The notes under the pieces: model-generated
Databases searched by the model: none
What the model was told of the DNA's origin: nothing
What the model saw: only the letters and a program-made list of their open reading frames with translations
Program-made: the position numbers and the translations under genes
Assembly (NCBI RefSeq): GCF_026109735.1
Contig: NZ_CP069620.1
Location: 1,922,001-1,986,000 of the forward strand
From: Salinimicrobium tongyeongense
GTDB lineage: Bacteria > Bacteroidota > Bacteroidia > Flavobacteriales > Flavobacteriaceae
Reading direction: 5' to 3'
Length of the DNA stretch: 64,000 nucleotides
In this document: in pieces, positions 42,192 to 51,546 of the stretch
Layout of the letters: every line of letters begins with the position of its first letter
Numbering within the stretch: the first letter of the stretch is position 1

Positions 42192-43651
42192 TAAATTTCT
42201 TTTCGAAGACGGGCAACGGGAATATCCAGCTGCTCCCGGTATTTGGCTACTGTACGTCGTGCAATAGGATATCCTTTCTCCTTCAGGATCTTCGCCAGTT
42301 TCTCGTCGGTTAATGGTTTTCTCTTGTTTTCATCCTCAATGGTCATCTCCAGGATCTTCTTGATCTCACGGGTAGACACGTCTTCCCCCTGGTCATTTTT
42401 CATAGATTCAGAAAAGAACTCTTTAATGAGTTTAGTCCCATAGGGAGTGTCAACATACTTGCTGTTGGCCACACGGGAAACGGTTGACACATCCATGTCG
42501 ATCTCGTCGGCAATATCTTTTAAGATCATTGGCCTGAGGTTCCTTTCATCACCGGTGAGAAAATACTCTTTCTGATAGTTCATGATAGCGCTCATTGTAA
42601 CAAACAGCGTTGTTTGCCGCTGCTTAATAGCTTCTATGAACCATTTTGCAGCATCGAGCTTTTGTTTGATGAACATCACCGCATCCTTCTGCGCCTTGCT
42701 CTTTTCTCTCGACTCCTTATAGCCTTTCAGCATTTCACTGTAGTCTTTTGAGACGTGCATTTCGGGTGCATTTCGGCCGTTAAGGCTCAATTCCAGTTCA
42801 CCTTCAGAGATCTTGATCGTAAAATCGGGGATCACGTGCTCCACAGCCCTGGTATTGCCTGCATAGGCACCACCGGGTTTAGGGTTGAGATGTTCAATGA
42901 CATCTATGGCGTTGCGAAGTTCTTCTTCAGAAATATCGTGCTTTGAAAGTAGTTTCTGGTAATGTTTTTTACTGAACTGGTCAAAAGACTTTTCTATAAT
43001 GTCTTTTGCGAGGCTTACCGGCCGGGTTTGTTCCTTCCGGTTTAACTGAATGAGCAAACACTCCTGAAGGCTTCTTGCCCCCACCCCGGCAGGATCCAGT
43101 TCATGAACGTATTTTAATACTTTTTCAACAGTTTCTTCATCGGTATAAATGTTTTGCGTAAAAGCCAGGTCGTCTACTATATCCTGAACCGACCTTCGTA
43201 TATATCCGCTTTCATCCACGCTTCCCACCAAAAATTCGGCAATCTCTTCTTCAGATTCATTGAGCCTTAAAGTGCTCAACTGCGTCTTTAAATACTGGGT
43301 AAAAGAAGTGCCCGAGGCATAAGGTACCTGCCTGTCTTCGTCATCGGCGCTGTAATTGTTGGCCTGTAAACGATAGCTGGGAATCTCGTCGTCGCTTAAA
43401 TATTCATCTACATCAATATCGGTGTCTATGCTTTCATTTCCGGGATCGTCTTCCTGGTAATCGTCTGTCTTGAAATCTTCTTCGTACTCGTCGCTCTCCT
43501 CCTTGCCGCCTTCAAGGGCAGGATTTTCCTCCATTTCTTGCTTAAGCCGTTGCTCAAAAGCCTGTGTAGGCAGCTGGATAAGCTTCATCAACTGAATTTG
43601 CTGAGGGGAAAGCTTTTGAGATAATTTGAAATTTAACTGCTGTTTTAGCAT
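42191..43651 (-). CDS. rpoN: RNA polymerase sigma-54 factor
   Basis: The 486-residue protein has the N-terminal Gln-rich activator region (QQLNFKLSQKLSPQQIQLMK), an acidic linker (about 50-105, with EESDEYEEDFKTDDYQEDD), the core-binding and DNA-binding regions and the C-terminal RpoN box ARRTVAKYRE (about 466-475). It directs polymerase to -24/-12 promoters that need enhancer-binding activators. Upstream, a terminator separates it from asnS. Confidence 0.96.
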   Translation of the reverse strand: MLKQQLNFKLSQKLSPQQIQLMKLIQLPTQAFEQRLKQEMEENPALEGGKEESDEYEEDFKTDDYQEDDPGNESIDTDIDVDEYLSDDEIPSYRLQANNYSADDEDRQVPYASGTSFTQYLKTQLSTLRLNESEEEIAEFLVGSVDESGYIRRSVQDIVDDLAFTQNIYTDEETVEKVLKYVHELDPAGVGARSLQECLLIQLNRKEQTRPVSLAKDIIEKSFDQFSKKHYQKLLSKHDISEEELRNAIDVIEHLNPKPGGAYAGNTRAVEHVIPDFTIKISEGELELSLNGRNAPEMHVSKDYSEMLKGYKESREKSKAQKDAVMFIKQKLDAAKWFIEAIKQRQTTLFVTMSAIMNYQKEYFLTGDERNLRPMILKDIADEIDMDVSTVSRVANSKYVDTPYGTKLIKEFFSESMKNDQGEDVSTREIKKILEMTIEDENKRKPLTDEKLAKILKEKGYPIARRTVAKYREQLDIPVARLRKEI

Positions 43652-43679
43652 ATACTTACTGGCTTTTTATAAAAATAAA

Positions 43680-43719
43680 AAAAACAATCTACAAACGTAA
43701 ACGAACGCAGATTGTTTTA
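43680..43719 (-). terminator. Rho-independent terminator of asnS
   Basis: AAAACAATCT (43681-43690) pairs with AGATTGTTTT (43709-43718). On the minus strand a run of T follows, 26 bp past the asnS stop and before rpoN. Confidence 0.85.
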
Positions 43720-43744
43720 TGAGTACTTTAGGATGTAAAGGTTT

Positions 43745-45187
43745 TTAGAACTCGGCGTTTAGTGGTGTTCTTGGGTAAGGGATCACGTCTCTAATGTTCC
43801 CCATACCTGTGGCAAACTGTACCAGCCTTTCAAAACCTAAACCAAACCCGCTGTGTACGCAGGTACCAAATTTACGGGTGTCCAGGTACCACCAGAGTTC
43901 TTTTTCATCAATATCCAAAGCCTGCATCTTCTGCTTCAAAACATCGAGGCGTTCTTCCCGTTGTGAACCTCCCACAATCTCTCCAATTCCGGGGAAGAGG
44001 ATGTCCATGGCACGAACTGTTTTTCCGTCTTCATTTAAACGCATGTAAAAGGCTTTTATGTTGGCAGGGTAATCAAATAAGATCACCGGGCATTTAAAAT
44101 GCTTTTCTACCAGGTAGCGTTCATGCTCACTTTGCAGGTCGGCTCCCCATTCTTCTATGATATAGCTGAATTTCTTCTTTTTGTTGGGTTTTGAACTTTT
44201 TAAAATGTCTATGGCTTCGGTATAGCTCACTCTCTTAAAGTTGTTTTCAACAACAAACTTCAGCTTGTCGGTAAGGCTCATTGCGCTGCGTTCGGCTTCG
44301 GGCTTTGCCTTATCTTCATTTGCCTGGCGCTCTTCCAAAAATGCCAAATCATCCTTGCAATTGTCCAGCACATACTTCAGCACATACTTTATAAAATCTT
44401 CGGCTATGTCCATGTTGCCGGCAAGGTCGCAAAATGCCATTTCGGGCTCTACCATCCAGAATTCAGCAAGATGGCGGGAAGTGTTTGAATTTTCGGCTCT
44501 AAAAGTGGGGCCAAAAGTGTAGATCTGCCCCAGGCCTAAGGCGTAAGTTTCCCCCTCAAGCTGCCCCGATACGGTAAGGTTGGTTTCCTTTCCGAAGAAA
44601 TCTTCTTTGTAATCTATAGATCCGTCTTCTTTCCGCGGGATATTATCAAGGTCAAAAGATGTCACTTTGAACATTTCCCCTGCACCTTCGGCGTCACTGC
44701 CCGTAATGATAGGGGTGTTCACATAGTGGAAATTATTTTGCTGAAAATAGCTGTGAATGGCAAAAGCAAGCTTAGACCTTAGCCTCATTACCGCGCCAAA
44801 AGTGTTGGTTCTCACCCTAAGGTGCGCCTGCTCCCTAAGCTTCTCTAAAGAATGCCTTTTTGGTGACAAAATGGTGTATTTTACTTCTTCGGGATCGGCA
44901 TCTCCAAGAATTTCAACTGCATTTGCCTGTACTTCCACTTTTTGCCCGCTCCCCTGACTCTCCACCAGGGTTCCGGTTATTTTTATGGCCGCACCAACAG
45001 TGATGCGTTTCAAAGTATTTTCGCTTAGCTGCTCGTAATCTACCACGCATTGCATGTTGTTAATGGTAGAGCCGTCGTTAAGGGCAATAAACCGGTTGCT
45101 CCTAAAGGAGCGTACCCAACCTTTTACTTCAACTTCCTGTAGATACTGAGTGCTTTCTAAAAGTTCTGCAACTTTTCCTGTGATCAT
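43745..45187 (-). CDS. asnS: Asparagine--tRNA ligase
   Basis: The 480-residue class IIb synthetase has an OB-fold domain ([22 protein letters not shown]), motif 2 [21 protein letters not shown] (about 228-248) and motif 3 [15 protein letters not shown] near the end. It charges tRNA-Asn. The -7 box TATCTTTG lies 19 bp upstream of the ATG. Confidence 0.96.
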   Translation of the reverse strand: MITGKVAELLESTQYLQEVEVKGWVRSFRSNRFIALNDGSTINNMQCVVDYEQLSENTLKRITVGAAIKITGTLVESQGSGQKVEVQANAVEILGDADPEEVKYTILSPKRHSLEKLREQAHLRVRTNTFGAVMRLRSKLAFAIHSYFQQNNFHYVNTPIITGSDAEGAGEMFKVTSFDLDNIPRKEDGSIDYKEDFFGKETNLTVSGQLEGETYALGLGQIYTFGPTFRAENSNTSRHLAEFWMVEPEMAFCDLAGNMDIAEDFIKYVLKYVLDNCKDDLAFLEERQANEDKAKPEAERSAMSLTDKLKFVVENNFKRVSYTEAIDILKSSKPNKKKKFSYIIEEWGADLQSEHERYLVEKHFKCPVILFDYPANIKAFYMRLNEDGKTVRAMDILFPGIGEIVGGSQREERLDVLKQKMQALDIDEKELWWYLDTRKFGTCVHSGFGLGFERLVQFATGMGNIRDVIPYPRTPLNAEF

Positions 45188-45205
45188 CTTTTTCTATTTG
45201 AAGAG

Positions 45206-45213
45206 CAAAGATA
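45206..45213 (-). promoter_or_regulatory. -7 box TATCTTTG of asnS
   Basis: It fits TAnnTTTG on the minus strand, with CTTG in the -33 position (45234-45237), one base from TTTG. Confidence 0.6.
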
Positions 45214-45277
45214 ATTTTTCCGCACTTGCCTTACAAGTAATAAAATAAAGGCTTCTGGCAAAAAGATCTCTCAAAAA

Positions 45278-47698
45278 TCACATTTTTGAGCCCCCGTCTT
45301 CCTGATTCTCTTCGGAATCTTCTTCCTCCGGAATAATATCTATGGCTGGTTCCCGCAGTACATCTTTGTTGGCGATTTCTTTCTGAAGTGAAAGAAGTAA
45401 AGCCGGAAGCAGCATGAGGTTAGAGAGCATGGCAAATAAGAGGGTGGCCGAAACCAGCCCGCCCAGGGCCACGGTGCCGCCAAAACTGCTTATCATAAAC
45501 ACCGAAAAGCCAAAGAAAAGCACAATTGATGTGTAAAACATGCTCACCCCGGTTTCCCTAAGTGCTGCATAGACCGATCTTTTGACCTTCCAGTTATTGG
45601 CCTTGAGCTCCTGCCGGTACTTGGCGAGAAAGTGTATGGTGTCATCTACCGAAATTCCGAAGGCAATGCTAAAAACAAGTATGGTAGAAGGTTTTATTGG
45701 AACACCAAGGAAGCCCATCATTCCCGCTGTTACCAGTAATGGCAGTAAATTGGGAATAAGCGATACCAGGATCATCTTGAACGAACGGAACATCCAGGCC
45801 ATGATCAAGGCAATAAGAAAGATGGCAAGGCTCAGGGAAATGACCAGGTTCTTGACCAGGTAATTTGTTCCTTTCTGAAAAATTAATGCCTTCCCGGTCA
45901 TTTCTACCGAAAACCGGTCTTCAGGAAAGATCTGGTTGATCTTTGGCCACAGGTCTTCTTCAATTTCTTCCATTTCCTGGGTGCCAATATCTTTCATAAA
46001 TGTGGTCATGCGCGCATACTGGCCGGTGCTGTCTACAAAAGAAGTTAGCAGGTTGCTGCCACCGGCGTCCAGGCCTTTTGCATAGGGCAGGATAAAGGTC
46101 CTCTCCTGGGAAGTGGGCAACTGGTAATATTTTGGATTGCCATTGTAGTAAGCCTGTTTGGCATATTTTACCAGGTTCACGATCGAGACGGGCGGTGAAA
46201 GCTGTTCTTCTTCAGCAATAAGCTCCTGAAGTTCTTCCATTTTCTTCAGGGTAGGCAGCTTCATCACACCCTGTTCCCGTTTGGTGTCGATGAGAATTTC
46301 CAGGGGCATCACGCCGTCAAATTCCTCTTCAAAGAACTTGATATCTTTAAAGAATGCTGCTTCCTGAGGCATATCCTCCAGCAGGCTACCCGAAACTTTT
46401 ATGGTGTAAATGCCAATGATGCTTGTTACCAGCAAGACCAGCGAAATAATAAAGATGGCAATGCGGTGGTGCTTTACCATTCTTTCCATCCAGTCTACGA
46501 AGCCGCCAATCCACTTTTTATTGAGGTGCTTGAGGTGTTTTTCCCGCGGCACATTCATATAGCTGTAAATAATTGGAATAATGAGCAGGCTCAAAATAAA
46601 GATCGCAATGATATTTATGGAAGCTACAATCCCGAATTCCTTGAGCAGGGTACTTTCGGTAAGTATAAAAGTGGCAAAGCCCGAAGCTGTGGTAAGGTTG
46701 GTCATTAAGGTGGCATTCCCCACTTTAGTGATCACGCGTTGCAAAGATTTTGCCTGGTTACCGTGTTTCTTGATTTCCTGCTGGTATTTGTTGATAAGGA
46801 ATATGCAGTTGGGGATGCCTATCACGATTATTAAAGGCGGAATGATGGCGGTGAGCACGGTGATCTCGTAATGCAACAGCCCAAGTACCCCAAAAGCCCA
46901 CATTACCCCAATAATTACGGTGATCATTGAAATTACTGTAGCGCGAACACTTCGGAAGAAAAAGAAGAAAATAAGCGAGGTCACCAGCAAAGCGGCACCA
47001 ATGAACAGGCCTATTTCGTCAATAATATTCTGCGAATTGAGCGTGCGTATATAGGGCATCCCCGATACGTAAACATTGAGCCCGTATTGCTCTTCAAAAT
47101 TTTCAACTAACGGAATGAGGTCTTCTACCACAAATTTTTTCCGTTTGCCGGTGTTGACGATATCCTTGTCCAGGTAAATTGCGGTTTGTACCGTGTTGGA
47201 ATGCCTGCTGTAAACCAGACCTTCGTAAAATGGCAAATCCTGAAATAATTTTTCCCGGTACTCTTTTACCTGACCTTCGCCGGGCTCATCTTCTGAAATG
47301 AACGGAACCATTTCAAAGCGGCCGGGATCTTCAAATTTTTCCAGCTTTTGTAAGTTGCCTACTGCCACAGTGAATTCAACTTCAGGGAAGTTGTTAAGGC
47401 TGTCGGCCAGTTTGTTCCAGGCGGTGAAGTTTTCGGGCGTGAAGAGGGCTGTATCATTAACGGCCATGACAATAACATTGCCTTCTTCCCCAAATTTCTT
47501 CAGGAATTCCTGGTATTGCAGGTTAATGGGATCATCATCTGGCAGCAGGTTGGCTTCAGTATAGGAAAACTTCATGTTTTTCCACTGTAGCGCCAGGAAA
47601 ACAGTGCATGCGGCAATCAGGGTCAGGATGAGGATCCTGTTCCGAAGAATAGTGCGCGCAACAGTATTCCAGAACTCAAAGCCGAGGATTTTAGACAT
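45278..47698 (-). CDS. RND-superfamily exporter (MMPL/patched-like)
   Basis: The 806-residue inner-membrane protein has the 6+6 helix plan of the RND family in a short form: one helix (about 19-38), an extracytoplasmic loop, five helices (about 225-370), a second half starting near 405-430, a loop, and helices near 620-780. ILVFSIAFGISVDDTIHFLAKYR (about 680-702) carries the TM Asp pair. MMPL proteins move lipids or hydrophobic compounds; no adaptor or outer-membrane gene is adjacent. The C-terminal tail is acidic. Confidence 0.85.
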   Translation of the reverse strand: MSKILGFEFWNTVARTILRNRILILTLIAACTVFLALQWKNMKFSYTEANLLPDDDPINLQYQEFLKKFGEEGNVIVMAVNDTALFTPENFTAWNKLADSLNNFPEVEFTVAVGNLQKLEKFEDPGRFEMVPFISEDEPGEGQVKEYREKLFQDLPFYEGLVYSRHSNTVQTAIYLDKDIVNTGKRKKFVVEDLIPLVENFEEQYGLNVYVSGMPYIRTLNSQNIIDEIGLFIGAALLVTSLIFFFFFRSVRATVISMITVIIGVMWAFGVLGLLHYEITVLTAIIPPLIIVIGIPNCIFLINKYQQEIKKHGNQAKSLQRVITKVGNATLMTNLTTASGFATFILTESTLLKEFGIVASINIIAIFILSLLIIPIIYSYMNVPREKHLKHLNKKWIGGFVDWMERMVKHHRIAIFIISLVLLVTSIIGIYTIKVSGSLLEDMPQEAAFFKDIKFFEEEFDGVMPLEILIDTKREQGVMKLPTLKKMEELQELIAEEEQLSPPVSIVNLVKYAKQAYYNGNPKYYQLPTSQERTFILPYAKGLDAGGSNLLTSFVDSTGQYARMTTFMKDIGTQEMEEIEEDLWPKINQIFPEDRFSVEMTGKALIFQKGTNYLVKNLVISLSLAIFLIALIMAWMFRSFKMILVSLIPNLLPLLVTAGMMGFLGVPIKPSTILVFSIAFGISVDDTIHFLAKYRQELKANNWKVKRSVYAALRETGVSMFYTSIVLFFGFSVFMISSFGGTVALGGLVSATLLFAMLSNLMLLPALLLSLQKEIANKDVLREPAIDIIPEEEDSEENQEDGGSKM

Positions 47699-47715
47699 GG
47701 GAGTAAATTGTTTTG

Positions 47716-47723
47716 CAAAGGTA
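47716..47723 (-). promoter_or_regulatory. -7 box TACCTTTG of the MMPL exporter gene
   Basis: TACCTTTG on the minus strand fits TAnnTTTG and lies 18 bp before the ATG. No TTTG at -33. Confidence 0.5.
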
Positions 47724-47771
47724 AGAAAGCATGTAAACTTTTGGCAGTGCAGCCGTGCCGAAAAAGGACAA

Positions 47772-47799
47772 AAAAAGCGGCTTAAAAAGCCGCTTTTTG
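47772..47799 (-). terminator. Rho-independent terminator of frr
   Basis: AAAAGCGGCTT pairs with AAGCCGCTTTT, and a T-run follows on the minus strand. It lies about 22 bp past the frr stop. Confidence 0.88.
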
Positions 47800-47821
47800 A
47801 AAGGTATTGATCGTCTTTGGG

Positions 47822-48376
47822 TTAGACGGTCATGATCTCTTTTTCTTTGATAACAAGGATCTTGTCTATCTTTTCAATATAGGCATCGGTAAGTTTCTGG
47901 ATTTCTGTTTCTCCCGATTTTTGAAGGTCTTCAGAAATATCGAGCTTCTTGATGTCCTGGTTTGCGTTCTTACGATCGTTGCGAACCCCTACTTTTGCAT
48001 CTTCAGCTTCGGCTTTTGCCTGTTTTGCCAGTTCACGACGACGTTCTTCGGTTAAGGGCGGAACATTGATGATCACGCTGTCTCCGTTGTTCATTGGGTT
48101 AAAGCCGAGGTTGGCCTGCATTATGCCTTTTTCAATGGCTGTGATCATGCTTTTTTCAAATGGCTGAATGGTAAGCGTGCGCGCATCGGGCGTATTCACG
48201 TTGGCCACCTGGTTGAGCGGCGTCTGGCTTCCGTAGTAATCTACTCTTACGCTGCCAAGCATTGCCGGAGTGGCTTTCCCGGCCCTGATGTTGAGAAGTT
48301 GCTTCTCTAGGTGAACAATGGCCTTATCCATTGCTTCTTTTGTGCTATCAATGATAAAATCTAACTCGTCGTCCAT
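47822..48376 (-). CDS. frr: Ribosome recycling factor
   Basis: The 184-residue factor has the tRNA-like helical bundle with the conserved RAGKATPAMLGSVRVDYYGS (about 31-50), LTIQPFEKSMITAIEKGI and VPPLTEERRRELAKQAKAEAE blocks. With EF-G it splits post-termination ribosomes. It lies 42 bp downstream of pyrH, as in many bacteria, and ends at a strong terminator. Confidence 0.97.
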   Translation of the reverse strand: MDDELDFIIDSTKEAMDKAIVHLEKQLLNIRAGKATPAMLGSVRVDYYGSQTPLNQVANVNTPDARTLTIQPFEKSMITAIEKGIMQANLGFNPMNNGDSVIINVPPLTEERRRELAKQAKAEAEDAKVGVRNDRKNANQDIKKLDISEDLQKSGETEIQKLTDAYIEKIDKILVIKEKEIMTV

Positions 48377-48418
48377 TTCTAAAAATTAATTTTTAAAAAC
48401 TATATAAGTCTGGTTCGT

Positions 48419-49126
48419 CTAAAAATTTACTTTGGTGCCTATCTTTTCTCCGGTTACCACTTTTTCAAGATTGCCGGGTTTGTTCATGTCAAAGACAATT
48501 ATTGGCAATTTGTTTTCCTGGCTAAGGGTAAAAGCAGTAGTGTCCATCACCTTCAATCCTTTGGTAAGCACATCGTCAAAGCTGATAAAGTCAAATTTCT
48601 TGGCTTTTTTGTCAATTTCGGGATCTGCAGTATAGATACCATCAACCCGAGTGCCTTTTAGAATAACATCGGCGTGAATTTCAATAGCGCGTAAGACTGC
48701 TGCGGAATCTGTGGTGAAATATGGGTTCCCTGTACCTCCTCCAAAAATGACCACCCGGCCTTTTTCGAGGTGCCTCATGGCTTTTCTTCTAATGAAAGGT
48801 TCGGCTACTTCATTGATCTTTATGGCCGATTGAAGCCGGGTTTGGATGCCGGTATCTTCAAGGGCCGATTGCAGTGCGAGGCCGTTAATTACCGTGGCCA
48901 GCATTCCCATGTGGTCTCCGGTCACGCGGTCCATCCCGCGGCTGGCACCTGCAACACCCCTAAAGATATTGCCGCCGCCAATGACTATGGCTACTTCCAC
49001 CCCCTTGTCTGTCACGGCTTTTATTTCCCTGGCATATTCGGCTAAACGTTCGGGATCGATCCCGTATTGACGAGAGCCCATTAGAGCCTCGCCCGAAAGT
49101 TTTAGTAAAATTCTTTTGTAATGCAT
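48419..49126 (-). CDS. pyrH: UMP kinase
   Basis: The 235-residue hexameric amino-acid-kinase-fold enzyme makes UDP from UMP. The start [14 protein letters not shown] (about 5-18), [13 protein letters not shown] (about 45-57) and [20 protein letters not shown] are the standard blocks. It heads the pyrH-frr operon. A -7 box lies upstream at 49149-49156. Confidence 0.97.
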   Translation of the reverse strand: MHYKRILLKLSGEALMGSRQYGIDPERLAEYAREIKAVTDKGVEVAIVIGGGNIFRGVAGASRGMDRVTGDHMGMLATVINGLALQSALEDTGIQTRLQSAIKINEVAEPFIRRKAMRHLEKGRVVIFGGGTGNPYFTTDSAAVLRAIEIHADVILKGTRVDGIYTADPEIDKKAKKFDFISFDDVLTKGLKVMDTTAFTLSQENKLPIIVFDMNKPGNLEKVVTGEKIGTKVNF

Positions 49127-49148
49127 CTGCGTGATTTGATGGGTTGTG

Positions 49149-49156
49149 CAAAACTA
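49149..49156 (-). promoter_or_regulatory. -7 box TAGTTTTG of pyrH
   Basis: It fits TAnnTTTG on the minus strand and lies 23 bp before the ATG. Confidence 0.5.
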
Positions 49157-49275
49157 AGGAAATTATCTTTGTGTTACAGGCTGCTTAATTCCAAAAAACA
49201 TTAAAAGCTTTACAAAATGTGGAAATGCTTAAGGGATGAATCATTATTGTGGTTGAGCTGATAAAAATGAGGTTG

Positions 49276-49288
49276 AAAATGCCATTTT
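49276..49288. repeat. AAAATGCCATTTT palindrome, copy
   Basis: A 13-bp exact member of the palindrome set in the 423-bp gap between pyrH and tsf (49127-49549). Confidence 0.8.
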
Positions 49289-49305
49289 AAAGAGGTATGG
49301 GAAAT

Positions 49306-49339
49306 GAAGAGTCAAGAGGCAAGAGTCAAGAGCCAAGAT
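49306..49339. repeat. Short-word tract built on GAGTCAAGAGCCAAG
   Basis: GAGTCAAGAGGCAA is followed directly by GAGTCAAGAGCCAA, so about 14 bp occurs twice with one change. It lies in the pyrH-tsf gap, which also holds the palindrome above and the AACCTATAAG...CTTGCAGG repeat (49440-49470). Confidence 0.55.
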
Positions 49340-49439
49340 GAATGAAAATAATTCTTCCGCTGTTTTGAACTTTGAAAGATTTTTTCAGCATTTAAAGATG
49401 CAGGTTTTTTTTGGAGAGCTATTGGGTTTAACACAAAAA

Positions 49440-49470
49440 AACCTATAAGTTTTTAAAACCTTGCAGGTCT
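49440..49470. repeat. Intergenic inverted repeat ACCTATAAG...CTTGCAGGT
   Basis: ACCTATAAGTTTT and AAAACCTTGCAGGT form an imperfect inverted repeat. Repeats of this pattern (accttataggttttgaaaacctataaggt-like) are common between Bacteroidota genes, as I recall them. Confidence 0.45.
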
Positions 49471-49501
49471 GCTTCAGTTCAACCGCTGAAGGGTATAACA
49501 A

Positions 49502-49531
49502 AAAACCCGCTCCTTTTCAGAAGCGGGTTTT
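49502..49531 (-). terminator. Rho-independent terminator of tsf
   Basis: AAAACCCGCT pairs with AGCGGGTTTT around an 8-10-nt loop, with T after the stem on the minus strand. It lies about 20 bp past the tsf stop. Confidence 0.9.
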
Positions 49532-49549
49532 GATATAAAAAGTTAGTGC

Positions 49550-50374
49550 TTATCCTAAAGCAACTCTTTCAAAAGCTACCACCTTAAGGTTGGCATCTTC
49601 AGATTTTACGTATTCAGCAACAGACATTTTGCTGTCTTTGATGTAATCCTGGTTTACAAGTGTGTTGTCTTTGAAGAAACGCTTGATTTTACCTTTGGCG
49701 ATATTGTCAAGCATGCCTTCCGGTTTGCCTTCCTGTCTAAGCTGATCTTTGGCAATCTCGATTTCTTTCTCGATGATAGACTGGTCAACTCCTTCTTCGT
49801 TAAGGGCCACAGGGTTCATTGCAGCTGCCTGCATAGAAACGTTCTTGGCGATTTCTTCGGCTCCTGCAGTTTGTTCAGAAAGTCCTGTAAGAACAGCAAT
49901 CTTGTTTCCGGCGTGGATGTAAGAACCTACGAAAGGAGCTTCAAGGGTTCTAAAGTCCCCAATTTCGATTTTCTCACCTATAACTCCGGTTTGCTCAGTA
50001 AGTTTTTCCTGAACTGTAATGCCTTTGTAATCCTTTGCAAGTAATTCTTCTTTAGAATTTACGTTCAAAGCAAGATCGGCGAAATCTTGTGCAAGTTGAA
50101 TGAATGATTCGTTCTTAGCCACGAAATCTGTTTCACAGTTAAGGGAAACGATCACACCTCTGGTGCTGCCTTCGTTTACTGTAGCGATCACGGCTCCTTC
50201 AGAAGATTCTCTGTCGGCACGGTTCGCAGCAACTTTTTGGCCTTTTTTACGAAGTACTTCAATAGCTTTATCGTAATCTCCTTCGGCTTCAACCAGTGCT
50301 TTTTTACAATCCATCATACCGGCACCGGTAGCTTTTCTCAATTTATTTACTTCTGCGGCGGTTATATTAGCCAT
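49550..50374 (-). CDS. tsf: Translation elongation factor Ts
   Basis: The 274-residue nucleotide exchange factor of EF-Tu has the N-terminal UBA-like VNKLRKATGAGMMDCKKALVEA (about 9-30) and the core with NCETDFVAKNESFIQLAQDFADLAL (about 79-103). It is downstream of rpsB with a 92-bp spacer that holds a terminator hairpin. Confidence 0.97.
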   Translation of the reverse strand: MANITAAEVNKLRKATGAGMMDCKKALVEAEGDYDKAIEVLRKKGQKVAANRADRESSEGAVIATVNEGSTRGVIVSLNCETDFVAKNESFIQLAQDFADLALNVNSKEELLAKDYKGITVQEKLTEQTGVIGEKIEIGDFRTLEAPFVGSYIHAGNKIAVLTGLSEQTAGAEEIAKNVSMQAAAMNPVALNEEGVDQSIIEKEIEIAKDQLRQEGKPEGMLDNIAKGKIKRFFKDNTLVNQDYIKDSKMSVAEYVKSEDANLKVVAFERVALG

Positions 50375-50390
50375 AGTCTTAAATGTTTTT

Positions 50391-50444
50391 TATTAAAAAA
50401 ATAAGTCGTTTAGTCAAATTCAAAGGGAATGCAACCAAACGACT
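50391..50444 (-). terminator. Intercistronic hairpin between rpsB and tsf
   Basis: On the minus strand AGTCGTTTGGT (50444-50434) pairs with ACTAAACGACT (50414-50404) and is followed by TATTTTTTTAA. It would end or attenuate transcription from rpsB, so tsf may be expressed at a lower level or from its own promoter. Confidence 0.7.
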
Positions 50445-50466
50445 CACAGATCAATGTTATAAACTT

Positions 50467-51363
50467 CTATTCTTCTTCGTCGTTAGAGTCTGCATCGGCC
50501 AAAGTCTCTTTTTTAGACTTTAGTCTTACATCTTCCTGAGCTTCTTTCATGTCTTTTTGATCTTGTGGATCTGATGAAACAGCTTCGGTCTCTAATCTCG
50601 GCTTTCTTGCTTTAGGAGCTTTTTTTGGCTTGTCTTCTCCCTGGTCTTCATCTTTAGAATCTTTTCCTGAAGCTTTTCTGTCAGAAAGACCTTCTACGAT
50701 AGAATCGGCCACGTAAGAAACTACTTTACTAATTGATTTAGAAGCATCATCGTTTGCAGGGATCACATAATCCACATCTCTTGGATCTGAATTGGTGTCT
50801 ACCATTGCAAAAATTGGAATGTTTAATTTTTGAGCTTCTTTAACCGCGATGTGTTCACGAGTGATGTCTACCACGAATAGGGCACCTGGAAGGCGGCTCA
50901 TATCGGCAATAGAACCTAAGTTTTTATCTAACTTAGCTCTTAAACGATCTACTTGTAAGCGTTCTTTTTTAGAAAGGGTGTTGAAGGTACCGTCTTTCTT
51001 CATTCTGTCAATAGAAGCCATTTTCTTAACAGCTTTACGAATAGTAACGAAGTTGGTCAACATACCCCCTGGCCATCTTTCGGTGATGTAAGGCATGTTA
51101 GCTTTTTCGGCTTGTTCAGCAACAATTTCTTTTGCTTGTTTTTTGGTAGCTACGAAGAGTATCTTTCTACCGCTGGCTGCAATTTTGCTAAGGGCCTCAC
51201 CGGCTTCCTGCATTTTAGCAGCACTCTTGTATAGGTTGATGATGTGAATCCCGTTGCGCTCCATGTATATGTAAGGCGCCATGTTTGGGTTCCATCTTCT
51301 TGTGAGGTGTCCAAAATGTACACCTGCATCAAGTAATTCTTTTACTTCTACTTTGTTTGCCAT
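50467..51363 (-). CDS. rpsB: 30S ribosomal protein S2
   Basis: The S2 core (about residues 1-225) is normal: VKELLDAGVHFGHLTRRWNPNMAPYIYMERNGIHIINL at the start and ITREHIAVKEAQKLNIPIFAMVDTNSDP. It is followed by about 73 residues of charged low-complexity tail (DSKDEDQGEDKPKKAPKARKPR...), as is common in Flavobacteriaceae S2. The gene is the first of rpsB-tsf and follows a structured leader (51370-51500). Confidence 0.97.
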   Translation of the reverse strand: MANKVEVKELLDAGVHFGHLTRRWNPNMAPYIYMERNGIHIINLYKSAAKMQEAGEALSKIAASGRKILFVATKKQAKEIVAEQAEKANMPYITERWPGGMLTNFVTIRKAVKKMASIDRMKKDGTFNTLSKKERLQVDRLRAKLDKNLGSIADMSRLPGALFVVDITREHIAVKEAQKLNIPIFAMVDTNSDPRDVDYVIPANDDASKSISKVVSYVADSIVEGLSDRKASGKDSKDEDQGEDKPKKAPKARKPRLETEAVSSDPQDQKDMKEAQEDVRLKSKKETLADADSNDEEE

Positions 51364-51369
51364 TTTTGT

Positions 51370-51500
51370 AATAGTTTACGTTCTGTTGAATTAGCAACAA
51401 CCAGGTGGCGATATCATATCAGGCCCTGACCGTTTAGATGCTAAACTAACCACCGGCACTTCGTCAAGCTTAGTGTGACTCCGGAGTAACAACAAAAATC
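51370..51500 (-). promoter_or_regulatory. Candidate structured leader of rpsB (autogenous control element)
   Basis: The 183 bp between rpsI and rpsB hold no ORF and no clear -7 box. On the minus strand CCGGTGG (51456-51450) can pair with CCACC-T-GG (51408-51401), enclosing a perfect GTTTAG-CAT-CTAAAC hairpin (51446-51432) and a palindromic TCAGGGCCTGA stretch (51429-51419). GTTGTTACTCCGG further out can also pair with nearby CAACAA. It suits an S2-binding leader, but no known family has been matched. Confidence 0.45.
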
Positions 51501-51546
51501 TAATGATTTAAATGAACTTTTTGGCGCTTTAAAACACCAAATAATA

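Noticed and set aside
45273-45287. AAAAATCACATTTTT, and near matches at 11464 and 44431
   Set aside because: They deviate from the AAAATGNCATTTT core by one or more bases; they were left out of the count of ten.
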